This document shows positions 1 to 6,938 of a DNA stretch of 19,863 nt, in pieces. The notes under the pieces are model-generated. The model had not been told where the DNA came from. It did not search any database and saw only the letters and a list, made by a program, of their open reading frames with translations. Origin of the DNA: DASZPJ01 sp035550295 (lineage in GTDB: Bacteria > Patescibacteriota > Saccharimonadia > Saccharimonadales > UBA4665); the NCBI GenBank assembly GCA_035550295.1, contig DASZPJ010000020.1, positions 1-19,863 of the forward strand, in the 5' to 3' direction. The translations under genes were made by a program, and so were the position numbers. The stretch's first letter is position 1, and each line of letters begins with the position of its first letter.

Positions 1-973
1 AGCTAAGGACGAAAATATCCAAGTTTCTGACGAAGCGCTGCAGCTGATCGCCGAACACGCCAGTGGTAGCTTCCGAGATAGTGTTAGTTTACTGGATCAG
101 GCCAGCAGCCACGGCGACAAAGTGGAAGCCGACAACGTGCGACAGTTACTGGGAATTCCCCCGACAGAAGCCGTAGTTGACTTGTTGAAAATCGTTAGTG
201 CCGGTGGAGAACCTGCCAAACTGGTCAGCCAACTTGAAATTTTGTTCCAGCAAGGCTACCAAGCTGCGACGATTGCCAAGCAATTGGGGCAACTAATCCG
301 AGGTAAACTGGTAGCCGGCCAAACCAGCGAGACCCAATTGAAGTTATTAACTGACCTACTCGACGTGCCTGTCGCGCTCGACCCAGCCCGCTATTTGGAG
401 ATTTGTTTGCTAAGAGCTTTGCCGCAAACCAAGCACGACACACCGTTTGCGGAAGCTGAAGCCATACCCGAACCGCAAACTATGGATGAAGCGCCGTTGC
501 CGGAGCAGCCAGAGGATCTGGAAAATGTGGTTGAGGTGGCCGAAGAGCCACTCGTAGAGGAAGCTAAAGAAACCCCAGCTGAAAAAACTAAGAAAACTGC
601 TAAGTCGCAAACATTGAACGACCAAATTTGGCCTGAAGTTTTAGCTGCGCTAAAACAGCGCCATAACACCTTGTATAGCGTGGCCCGTATGGCCCAGCCA
701 CGGTTTAGCGGGGATGGTTCGTTAGAGTTGGCCGTGGCCTTTGGGTTCCACCAAAAGCGCCTGAATGAGACAGAAAACCGCCAACGCCTAAGTGGCATCA
801 TCAAAGACCTGACAGGCCAAGCTGTGACGATCAGCGCAATTGTTGATAAAGCTGTTGAAAAGTCCACTGCGCCGATAGTCGTTTCATCTGAGTCAGTTAA
901 GGCTGTAACACCTTCAACCGAACTGACAACCATTAGCAATATTTTTGGCGGCGGCGAACTGATAGAATCATAG
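1..973 (+). CDS. dnaX: DNA polymerase III subunit gamma/tau, 3' part
   Basis: Clamp-loader ATPase subunit that loads the sliding clamp at the replication fork. The reading frame is already open at base 2, so the gene starts outside the window; 323 C-terminal residues are visible. The first ones (SDEALQLIAEHASGSFRDS, then SLLDQ) are the classic end of the AAA+ lid domain of DnaX with the sensor-2 arginine region. The domain III helical segment follows (DNVRQLLGIPP onward, about residues 43-110 of the visible part). Next comes an acidic Pro/Glu-rich linker, then a C-terminal domain of about 120 residues (from NDQIWPEVLAALKQRHN) as in other bacterial gamma/tau proteins. The ATPase P-loop and zinc module lie upstream and cannot be judged. 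It ends in TAG, 26 bases before dnaB, with which it is probably cotranscribed. Confidence 0.93.
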   Translation, partial: AKDENIQVSDEALQLIAEHASGSFRDSVSLLDQASSHGDKVEADNVRQLLGIPPTEAVVDLLKIVSAGGEPAKLVSQLEILFQQGYQAATIAKQLGQLIRGKLVAGQTSETQLKLLTDLLDVPVALDPARYLEICLLRALPQTKHDTPFAEAEAIPEPQTMDEAPLPEQPEDLENVVEVAEEPLVEEAKETPAEKTKKTAKSQTLNDQIWPEVLAALKQRHNTLYSVARMAQPRFSGDGSLELAVAFGFHQKRLNETENRQRLSGIIKDLTGQAVTISAIVDKAVEKSTAPIVVSSESVKAVTPSTELTTISNIFGGGELIES

Positions 974-978
974 TTACC

Positions 979-991
979 CCTTGATTCAAGG
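979..991. repeat. Short perfect palindrome in the dnaX-dnaB gap
   Basis: CCTTGA-T-TCAAGG: six-base arms around a single base, filling half of the 26-base gap between dnaX and dnaB. A one-base loop makes a stable RNA hairpin unlikely, so a dimeric protein site or chance is more plausible. No T-run follows, so it is not an intrinsic terminator. Weak evidence. Confidence 0.3.
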
Positions 992-999
992 CCAGACTT

Positions 1000-2361
1000 A
1001 TGGAGCCGCAACAAACCACCCAACCACCACAAAACAGTGAAGCCGAAGCTTCGCTTTTGGGCGCCTTGCTAATTGATAGCGACGCCATTGTGAAAATTGC
1101 CGACAGCGTTTCTGCTACTGACTTCTTTGAACCGCGCCACCAGAAAATCTACGAGGCCATCAGCCAGCTTTATGAAGCCCACCAAGCGATTGATGTACTG
1201 ACTTTATCAGACAAGCTCAAAAATGGGGGTTTGCTGGACAGTATTGGCGGCTCGGCTTACCTGACCGAACTAACTAACTTTGTGCCAACTGCGGCCCACG
1301 TTGAGCAATACGCTGATATTGTGTCCCAAAAAGCCATGCGCCGGCGCTTGATCAGTGCTTCCAAGGAAATCACTGGCCTTGGTTATGATGAATCAAAACA
1401 GCTACGTGAACTCATTGAAGAAGCCGAAACACGCCTTTTTGAAGTCAGCCAACAGCATATCAAGCAAAACGTCATCAGCCTGGAAACAATATTGGCTGAA
1501 AGCTTTGACCGGTTGGATGATTTGCATAAAGACAAGAATAAGATTCGCGGCATTCCAACAGGCTTTAAGGATATAGACAATACTTTGGCGGGCTTCCAGC
1601 GATCTGACTTGATAATCCTGGCGGCTCGGCCGTCAATGGGTAAAACGGCTTTGGCCCTGAACTTTGCCCACAACGTAGCGGTTAAGGCCAACCAGCCAGT
1701 TTTGATCTTTAGCCTGGAAATGAGTAAAGAGCAACTGGTTGACCGCCTGTTATCTATGGAGTCCCAGGTTGACGCCTGGGCGCTCAGGACAGGTAACTTA
1801 ACTGATGCTGACTTCGAAAAAATAGGCCAAGCTATGGGCACGCTTAGCGAAGCCCAAATCTTTATTGATGATACGCCGGGCATTACCGTTAGCGATTTGC
1901 GCACCAAAGCCCGCCGAGAAGCTCACCAGCGGCCACTAGGCCTTATTATCGTGGACTACCTGCAGTTAATGAGCGGCAGTAGCCGTTTTGGCGGCGGCGA
2001 AGGCAATCGCGTCCAGGAAATCTCAGAAATATCGCGTGGTCTCAAAGGTGTAGCTCGTGAATTGAACGTACCCGTCCTGGCACTTAGCCAGTTGAGTCGT
2101 TCGGTGGAAAGTCGTAGCCCGCAAATTCCACAACTAGCTGACTTGCGTGAATCTGGCTCTATCGAGCAAGACGCTGACGTAGTGGCATTTATTTACCGCG
2201 AAGAGTATTACAACCCGGAAACCGAAAACAAGAAGATCGCAGAAATTCATATTAAGAAACATCGTAACGGTCCGACCGGTAACGTTGCCCTGCGTTTTGA
2301 GAATGAGAAACAGCGTTTTTACGATCTGGATACTCGCCACCAAAACCCGTTTACTAACTAG
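1000..2361 (+). CDS. dnaB: Replicative DNA helicase DnaB
   Basis: Hexameric 5'-3' helicase that unwinds the replication fork. Full length at 453 residues (E. coli 471). The N-terminal helical domain begins at about residue 12 (NSEAEASLLGALL). A RecA-like domain starts near 187 (PTGFKDIDN), with Walker A ARPSMGKTA at 209-217, the H1a glutamate in FSLEMS (about 237-242), Walker B LIIVDYLQLM at 315-324, and motif H4 (DLRESGSIEQDADVV, 381-395). The arginine-finger region KKHRNGPTG is at 419-427. No intein interrupts the Walker motifs, a common insertion site in this family. There is no convincing Shine-Dalgarno before the ATG and no own -10 nearby, so it is probably read from the dnaX transcript. 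The ATG is chosen because the conserved N-terminal helix follows directly. Confidence 0.97.
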   Translation: MEPQQTTQPPQNSEAEASLLGALLIDSDAIVKIADSVSATDFFEPRHQKIYEAISQLYEAHQAIDVLTLSDKLKNGGLLDSIGGSAYLTELTNFVPTAAHVEQYADIVSQKAMRRRLISASKEITGLGYDESKQLRELIEEAETRLFEVSQQHIKQNVISLETILAESFDRLDDLHKDKNKIRGIPTGFKDIDNTLAGFQRSDLIILAARPSMGKTALALNFAHNVAVKANQPVLIFSLEMSKEQLVDRLLSMESQVDAWALRTGNLTDADFEKIGQAMGTLSEAQIFIDDTPGITVSDLRTKARREAHQRPLGLIIVDYLQLMSGSSRFGGGEGNRVQEISEISRGLKGVARELNVPVLALSQLSRSVESRSPQIPQLADLRESGSIEQDADVVAFIYREEYYNPETENKKIAEIHIKKHRNGPTGNVALRFENEKQRFYDLDTRHQNPFTN

Positions 2362-2381
2362 GGTAAACCAGAGTTTATCGC

Positions 2382-2387
2382 TATAAT
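2382..2387 (+). promoter_or_regulatory. -10 box for the GT-C-like gene; predicted leaderless start
   Basis: A perfect TATAAT lies 8 bases before the ATG at 2396. Transcription normally begins about 7 bases past the hexamer, which puts the +1 at or within one base of the A of ATG. No Shine-Dalgarno is present. I see no good -35 at 17-18 bases. Confidence 0.6.
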
Positions 2388-2395
2388 AGTCGCAG

Positions 2396-3580
2396 ATGAA
2401 AATTCTGAGAGGGCTGTGGCGGAATCGTAAAAAACTGGGCTTGGTAACCTTGGGCCTGGGCCTTATAGCCATGCTTATGTTTTATAAACTAGGTAGCCTA
2501 GTGGGCGGGTTAAGTTCTGGGGAAAAGCATACTGCCAGCTTGCCAGTAGGCTGGCAGGGAATTTACCACAATGCCTTTTGGCTACCGCTAAAGCTGATTC
2601 AATCATTAGTTTTTGGACTTGTGCCCAGCCATGGACAAACTTTGAGCCGCTTGCCCAGTATTTTACTTGGCGCCTGTGCAATTATTGCTTTTTTCTTGTT
2701 GTTGAAGTTGTGGCATGGCTGGCGAACTGCACTGTTGGCTGGTTTGCTGTTTGCGACCAGTGCCTGGACCTTACATATCAGCCGTTTGGTTGCCTATGAC
2801 GTTGTAGATCTTAGCCTGTTGCCAATTTTGTTGCTGGCTAACGTTTGCTTGCATAGGTGGCCGGCAAATAAGTGGTTGGGTTTTGGATACCTGGTACTTT
2901 GTGGGCTACTGCTGTATGTCCCGGGCGGAATTTGGCTGGTGGCACTTAACAGCTACTGGCAATGGGAAGATCTAGTTGTTGGCTGGAAAGCCATGGCCGG
3001 CTGGTTCCATAGAAGTCTGTATATCTTCACTGGCTTGGTATGGCTGCCGTTGCTTGGGATCCAGCTCACTCGTCCTGGCGCGCTAAAAACTTGGCTTGGT
3101 CTTCCGGCTCACCTTCCTGGAATAGTTACTTGGCTCCAACAACTGGGTAAAGTACCACTGCACCTGTTTGTCTACGGGCCGGCTGATCCTACCCGCTGGC
3201 TTGGCAGGATGCCAATCCTGGACATATTTAGCCTTGTCTTATGCTTGATGGGTGCCTATTTCTACATACGTCACTGGCGAGCCTTTAGGTCACGGTTGCT
3301 TGGGAGCTATTTTTTACTAGGGATTTTATTAGCTAGTCTTGGCGGCGGGGTTAGTTTGAGCCTGTTAGTGCCGCTGCTGTATTTGGTTGCTGCAACTGGA
3401 GTGGCTTATTTGCTACACGAGTGGCTAACCGTCTTCCCCATTAATCCCCTGGCACGAACCCTGGGTATCGGACTGGTGGCCCTAGCTATTGGTTTGAGCT
3501 GCTTATATAACCTAAGAGCTTACTTCATCGCCTGGCCACATCATCCGGGCACCACCCAGAGCTTTCGCTATCACCGGTAG
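2396..3580 (+). CDS. Polytopic membrane protein resembling GT-C (PMT/ArnT-like) glycosyltransferases
   Basis: 394 residues with roughly nine to eleven hydrophobic segments. Residues about 80-130 (LSRLPSILLGACAII, then LLAGLLFATSAWTLHISR) match the characteristic RLPS...LLA..LLA.S....SR pattern after the first loop of the PMT/ArnT GT-C family. Those enzymes transfer sugars from polyprenyl-phosphate donors on the outer face of the membrane. In known members the first loop carries a catalytic acidic pair. Here only SSGEK (glutamate near 42) remains, and the protein is shorter than typical enzymes (about 500). It could be a divergent enzyme, or a non-catalytic relative. It has its own promoter and sits between dnaB and ybaB without obvious functional linkage. 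Confidence 0.6.
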   Translation: MKILRGLWRNRKKLGLVTLGLGLIAMLMFYKLGSLVGGLSSGEKHTASLPVGWQGIYHNAFWLPLKLIQSLVFGLVPSHGQTLSRLPSILLGACAIIAFFLLLKLWHGWRTALLAGLLFATSAWTLHISRLVAYDVVDLSLLPILLLANVCLHRWPANKWLGFGYLVLCGLLLYVPGGIWLVALNSYWQWEDLVVGWKAMAGWFHRSLYIFTGLVWLPLLGIQLTRPGALKTWLGLPAHLPGIVTWLQQLGKVPLHLFVYGPADPTRWLGRMPILDIFSLVLCLMGAYFYIRHWRAFRSRLLGSYFLLGILLASLGGGVSLSLLVPLLYLVAATGVAYLLHEWLTVFPINPLARTLGIGLVALAIGLSCLYNLRAYFIAWPHHPGTTQSFRYHR

Positions 3581-3586
3581 CTGGGG

Positions 3587-3592
3587 TATAAT
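3587..3592 (+). promoter_or_regulatory. -10 box for ybaB-recR
   Basis: TATAAT just after the stop of the membrane-protein gene. The predicted +1 near 3599-3600 leaves a leader of about 16 bases that contains a strong Shine-Dalgarno. This contrasts with the leaderless layout of several neighbours. Confidence 0.6.
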
Positions 3593-3603
3593 ATAGTCAA
3601 ATC

Positions 3604-3612
3604 AAGGGAGGA
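3604..3612 (+). promoter_or_regulatory. Strong Shine-Dalgarno of ybaB
   Basis: AAGGGAGGA, 3 bases before ATG 3616; spacing is short, but the match to the anti-SD is long. It is one of only two clear Shine-Dalgarno sites in the window. Confidence 0.75.
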
Positions 3613-3615
3613 TAC

Positions 3616-3909
3616 ATGAGTCGGTTTGATCAAGTTAAAATGCTTGCCAAAGTAAAAAAAATCCAAGGCGAACTGCAGAAGATGTCAATTGTTGTTGAAA
3701 AAGGCGATGGTGCCGTCAAGGTTGAGTTTAACGGTGAACAAAAGCTGAAGAAAGTCATGATCGATCCTGACTACGTTGATTTGGACGATATCGGCCAGCT
3801 GGAACGTTGGATCGAGGACGCCGTAAAGGAAGCGATCCAGGAAAGCCAACGGGTAGCAGCGGAAAAAATGCAGCCCATGATGGGCGCCCTAGGCAACCTA
3901 GGCCTTTAG
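3616..3909 (+). CDS. ybaB: YbaB/EbfC family nucleoid-associated protein
   Basis: Small DNA-binding protein of the YbaB/EbfC family, which acts as a dimer and is commonly encoded beside recR or dnaX. It has 97 residues, the usual size being about 100-110. The N-terminal amphipathic helix (FDQVKMLAKVKKIQGELQKM, residues 4-23) is followed by the beta-hairpin core with VKVEFNGEQKLKKVMIDP, then the C-terminal helices, ending in the typical Met/Gly-rich tail (MQPMMGALGNLGL). It has its own -10 and strong Shine-Dalgarno. recR begins 17 bases after the stop, so the two are probably cotranscribed, as in many bacteria. Confidence 0.92.
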   Translation: MSRFDQVKMLAKVKKIQGELQKMSIVVEKGDGAVKVEFNGEQKLKKVMIDPDYVDLDDIGQLERWIEDAVKEAIQESQRVAAEKMQPMMGALGNLGL

Positions 3910-3926
3910 GCGGATCAGAACTATAA

Positions 3927-4526
3927 ATGTTGCCGCCAGCACTGTCGGATTTAATTGATGCCTTTGGGTTGTTGCCCGGCGTAGGGCCGCGTACAGCAGA
4001 ACGCTATGCCTATTATTTACTGCGCCATAGCCAGGATTCACCGGACCGGCTGGCAGCGGCTTTGCAGGCACTCTCGGGAGGCATTGGTTACTGTAAAAAG
4101 ACTTTTGCGTTGGTGCCCGCTGGGCAAGAATTGTCCGACCTGTATACCGATCCCCGCCGTGACAAACAGGTTGTGGCCGTAGTAGCCGAACCATTTGACC
4201 TAGTGGCCTTAGAAAAGACCAATAGCTTTCATGGCACTTATCACGTACTCGGCGGCTTAGTTTCCCCGATAGATAACATCGGGCCGGAACAGCTGCACAT
4301 CAAGGAGCTGGTTAAACGCCTAGATGAAGATAAGGTCAAAGAGGTTATTCTAGCCACTAACGCCAGCGTTGAGGGCGAATCAACAGCTCTTTACATCCAG
4401 CAGCAAATCGGTGACCGAAAGGTCAAAGTTACGCGACTGGCCCGTGGCTTGCCAATCGGCGTAGACCTGGAATACGCCGACCAAGTTACACTCAGCCGTG
4501 CCCTAGAGGGCCGCCAAGCACTTTAG
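3927..4526 (+). CDS. recR: Recombination mediator RecR, zinc finger degenerate
   Basis: RecR works with RecO (and RecF) to load RecA on SSB-coated gaps. It is 199 residues long, normal for the family. The helix-hairpin-helix is at 15-31 (LPGVGPRTAERYAYYLL). The Toprim domain is intact (VVAVVAEPFDLVALEKT at 83-99, then YHVLGG), as is the C-terminal ATNASVEGESTALY Walker-like region. Known RecR proteins have a C-x2-C-x8-C-x2-C zinc finger just before DPRRD. Here residues 56-75 retain only Cys56; the other three ligand positions align with Thr, Ser and Tyr/Leu, and the module is about two residues longer. The rest of the protein is well conserved, so it is presumably functional. There is no clear Shine-Dalgarno; it follows ybaB by 17 bases. 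Confidence 0.95.
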   Translation: MLPPALSDLIDAFGLLPGVGPRTAERYAYYLLRHSQDSPDRLAAALQALSGGIGYCKKTFALVPAGQELSDLYTDPRRDKQVVAVVAEPFDLVALEKTNSFHGTYHVLGGLVSPIDNIGPEQLHIKELVKRLDEDKVKEVILATNASVEGESTALYIQQQIGDRKVKVTRLARGLPIGVDLEYADQVTLSRALEGRQAL

Positions 4527-4544
4527 ATTTATCACTTAAACACC

Positions 4545-4550
4545 TACAAT
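4545..4550 (+). promoter_or_regulatory. -10 box for the DHH gene; predicted leaderless start
   Basis: TACAAT (5/6 to consensus) is 7 bases before ATG 4558, so the +1 should fall on or next to the A of the start codon. No Shine-Dalgarno is present. Confidence 0.5.
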
Positions 4551-4557
4551 ATACCCA

Positions 4558-5571
4558 ATGTATCCCGAAGCTGACCAAATCAAAACCATCCTTGGAACTG
4601 CTAGCACTATCGTAATTGTGCAGGCTGACAACCCGGATGCAGATTCGCTAGGCAGCGCATTGGCCTTGGAGTATATTTTGGGTGACATGGGTAAACAGCC
4701 GTACATGTACTGTGCGGTAGATATACCAGACTACTTACATTATTTAAATGGCTGGGATCGAGTTCAAAAAGACCTGCCAAGCCAATTCGACGCCAGTATT
4801 ATTGTGGATGCATCTACTCTGACACTTTTTGAAAAGTTGGCGAACAGCGGTCAGCAGGGCTGGTTGGCGAGCAAACCCTGCATTGTACTGGATCACCACG
4901 AAGTCGTAGAGAACCCGATTAGTTTTGCCACCGTCAGCATAGTGGATCACCAGCGAGCTTCAGCCGGGGAGTTGATCTACTTAATCGCCAAGCAACTGGA
5001 CTGGCCTATGTCAGCCGATGCACAGGGCTATTTGATGAACTCAATCCTGGGCGACACCCAAGGCCTCACCAACCAGCTAGCCTCGGCTGAAACCTACCGA
5101 ATTATGGCTGAGATGATCGACGCAGGCGTGAGCCGGACGCAGCTAGAAGAACAACGTCGTGAATATAGCAAAATGGCACAAGTTATCTTCAAATACAAAG
5201 CAGAGTTGATCAATCGAACCCGTTTTGATGCTGGTGGATCAATTGCCAGCGTTGATATCCCACAAAGTGAAATTAACGAATACAGCCCGCTATACAACCC
5301 AGCCCCGTTAATCCAGAATGATATGCTTCAGACTGTAGGTGTGCGGCTGACAATTGTTTTCAAACATTATGATGACGGCCGTGTCACGGCTGCGATCAGG
5401 GCTGCAAATGATGCGCCGGTAGCCGCCCAACTAGCTGAAGAGTTTGGCGGTGGCGGCCACGCCTACGCCGCCGGTTTTAAGGACACTTCTGGTAAGCCAT
5501 TCGAAGAGATTCGTGACCGTTGTTTGTCCAAAGCCACAGAACTACTTGCTAAACTGGTAGCTGAATCATGA
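4558..5571 (+). CDS. DHH/DHHA1 family phosphoesterase (NrnA-like)
   Basis: Probable manganese-dependent phosphoesterase of the NrnA/GdpP type, acting on nanoRNA, pAp or cyclic dinucleotide breakdown products. It has 337 residues. Motif I is DNPDADS (24-30), motif II VDAS with Asp84, motif III DHH at 112-114, motif IV GD with Asp166, and the DHHA1 glycine motif GGGGHAYAAGF at 297-307. In most family members motif I begins with a metal-binding His four residues before the first Asp (H-x3-D-x-D); here that position is Ala23. The DHHA1 substrate-binding domain is complete and there are no membrane segments, so it is not a full GdpP. Its TGA stop overlaps the cysS ATG (ATGA), suggesting translational coupling. 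The exact substrate cannot be read from sequence. Confidence 0.85.
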   Translation: MYPEADQIKTILGTASTIVIVQADNPDADSLGSALALEYILGDMGKQPYMYCAVDIPDYLHYLNGWDRVQKDLPSQFDASIIVDASTLTLFEKLANSGQQGWLASKPCIVLDHHEVVENPISFATVSIVDHQRASAGELIYLIAKQLDWPMSADAQGYLMNSILGDTQGLTNQLASAETYRIMAEMIDAGVSRTQLEEQRREYSKMAQVIFKYKAELINRTRFDAGGSIASVDIPQSEINEYSPLYNPAPLIQNDMLQTVGVRLTIVFKHYDDGRVTAAIRAANDAPVAAQLAEEFGGGGHAYAAGFKDTSGKPFEEIRDRCLSKATELLAKLVAES

Positions 5572-6938
5572 AACTATATAACACGCTAACCAAACAAGTT
5601 GATGAGCTAACGCCCCTGGAACAGGGCAAGATCAAACTGTTCGTTTGCGGGCCGACGGTGTATGACTTAGCACAGCTTGGCAACGGCCGAACATACACTA
5701 CCTTTGACGTGCTGGCGCGGACTCTTCGGCTGAGTCAGCTTGACACTTTTTACCTACAAAATATAACCGACATAGACGATAAGATCATTAAGCGCGCCGA
5801 AGAAAAGAACATCGATTGGAAAGAGCTGACGGCCCAATACCTTGAGGACTATATGGCGGACATGCAATGGCTGGGTAATACTAGCGTTAGCGAGTATGCC
5901 CGCGCGACCGATTACATAGACGACATAGTAAAACAGGTACAAGGCCTAATCGACAAAGGCTATGCGTACACTATTGATGACGGAGTTTATTTTGAGATTA
6001 CTAAATTTCCGGACTATGGTAAGCTGTCTGGCCGCCATGATGTCCAGGAAGATGATGCGCAGTCCCGAATTGACCAGAGCGACCAAAAGCGGGGCTGGAA
6101 TGACTTTTGCCTTTGGAAATTCTCAAAACCTGGCGAACCCGTGTGGCAAGCGCCGTTTGGTGCTGGCCGCCCCGGCTGGCACATCGAAGATACCGCCATC
6201 ACAGAGCATTTTTTTGGACCTCAATATGACATGCATGGTGGTGCGATCGACCTTATATTTCCACACCATGAAGCCGAATTAACCCAAATGGAGTCACTGT
6301 CCGGCAAAGTCCCGTTTGTTACCACTTGGGTGCACGGCGGCTTTTTGACCGTCAATAATAAGCGTATGGGCAAAAGTATGGGCAACTTCGTAACGATTAG
6401 GGACGTCAAGAACCGTGGCTATGACGCCGCCGCCCTAAGGTTGCTATTCCTACAGGCGCACTACCGTTCACCACTAGATTTTACTTGGGAATCACTGGAC
6501 GCAGCTGCAAACCGTCTAAGTGGCTATAACGAACTTGCTGACCTGCGCTGGCAGACAGTTGCCGACGAGCAAGCACAGGGCATGGATAGCTTTAGGCAAA
6601 CCAAGGCCGAGCTCTTGAGATGCATGCAAGATGACCTGGACACACCGTCAGCGCTGGCAGTGCTTAGCGCTTTTAGTGACCAAGCAAAAGACAGTCTTGT
6701 GAGCCAGGAAGATGAATCCAGCCTGGTCGACTTACTAGAGTTTGTAGATGATCTATTTGGTTTACAGCTTGCTAAGCGCCCTGATATTTCAAATCACCAA
6801 AAGCAGCTGATCACCGACCGCGAACAAGCTCGCGAAGCCAAAGATTGGCAAATGTCCGATGAAATCCGCGACCAACTAAAAAAGCAGGGAATTGGACTTA
6901 ACGACACTGGACACGGCGCTATTTGGTTCCGTTTTTAA
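5568..6938 (+). CDS. cysS: Cysteine--tRNA ligase with altered signature motifs
   Basis: Class I aminoacyl-tRNA synthetase charging tRNA-Cys. Its 456 residues compare with 461 in E. coli. The conserved frame is clear: FVCGPTVYD (25-33), ITDIDDKII (66-74), GRPGWHIE (200-207), the DMHGGAIDLIFPHHEAE block (221-237) and a KSMGNF block (269-274). Key motifs differ from the textbook. HIGH is QLGN (36-39). The zinc-ligand Cys in WHIECSAM is Asp208 in WHIEDTAI. KMSKS is RMGKS (266-270). The zinc-ligand equivalents Cys27, the PHH histidines and the following glutamate remain. HIGN and GKS variants are known in this family, but the first-histidine change is less usual. It overlaps the DHH gene by 4 bases and the convergent AI-2E gene by 20 bases. 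Confidence 0.95.
   Translation: MKLYNTLTKQVDELTPLEQGKIKLFVCGPTVYDLAQLGNGRTYTTFDVLARTLRLSQLDTFYLQNITDIDDKIIKRAEEKNIDWKELTAQYLEDYMADMQWLGNTSVSEYARATDYIDDIVKQVQGLIDKGYAYTIDDGVYFEITKFPDYGKLSGRHDVQEDDAQSRIDQSDQKRGWNDFCLWKFSKPGEPVWQAPFGAGRPGWHIEDTAITEHFFGPQYDMHGGAIDLIFPHHEAELTQMESLSGKVPFVTTWVHGGFLTVNNKRMGKSMGNFVTIRDVKNRGYDAAALRLLFLQAHYRSPLDFTWESLDAAANRLSGYNELADLRWQTVADEQAQGMDSFRQTKAELLRCMQDDLDTPSALAVLSAFSDQAKDSLVSQEDESSLVDLLEFVDDLFGLQLAKRPDISNHQKQLITDREQAREAKDWQMSDEIRDQLKKQGIGLNDTGHGAIWFRF

Noticed and set aside
391..1032. 213-residue minus-strand open frame across dnaX
   Set aside because: Exact antisense of the Glu/Pro-rich dnaX linker; Ser-rich composition and no family features, so a shadow frame.
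3888..3902. CCTAGG-CAA-CCTAGG hairpin at the end of ybaB
   Set aside because: It encodes the normal ALGNLGL tail using Leu-Gly codons; no T-run follows and recR continues, so not a terminator.
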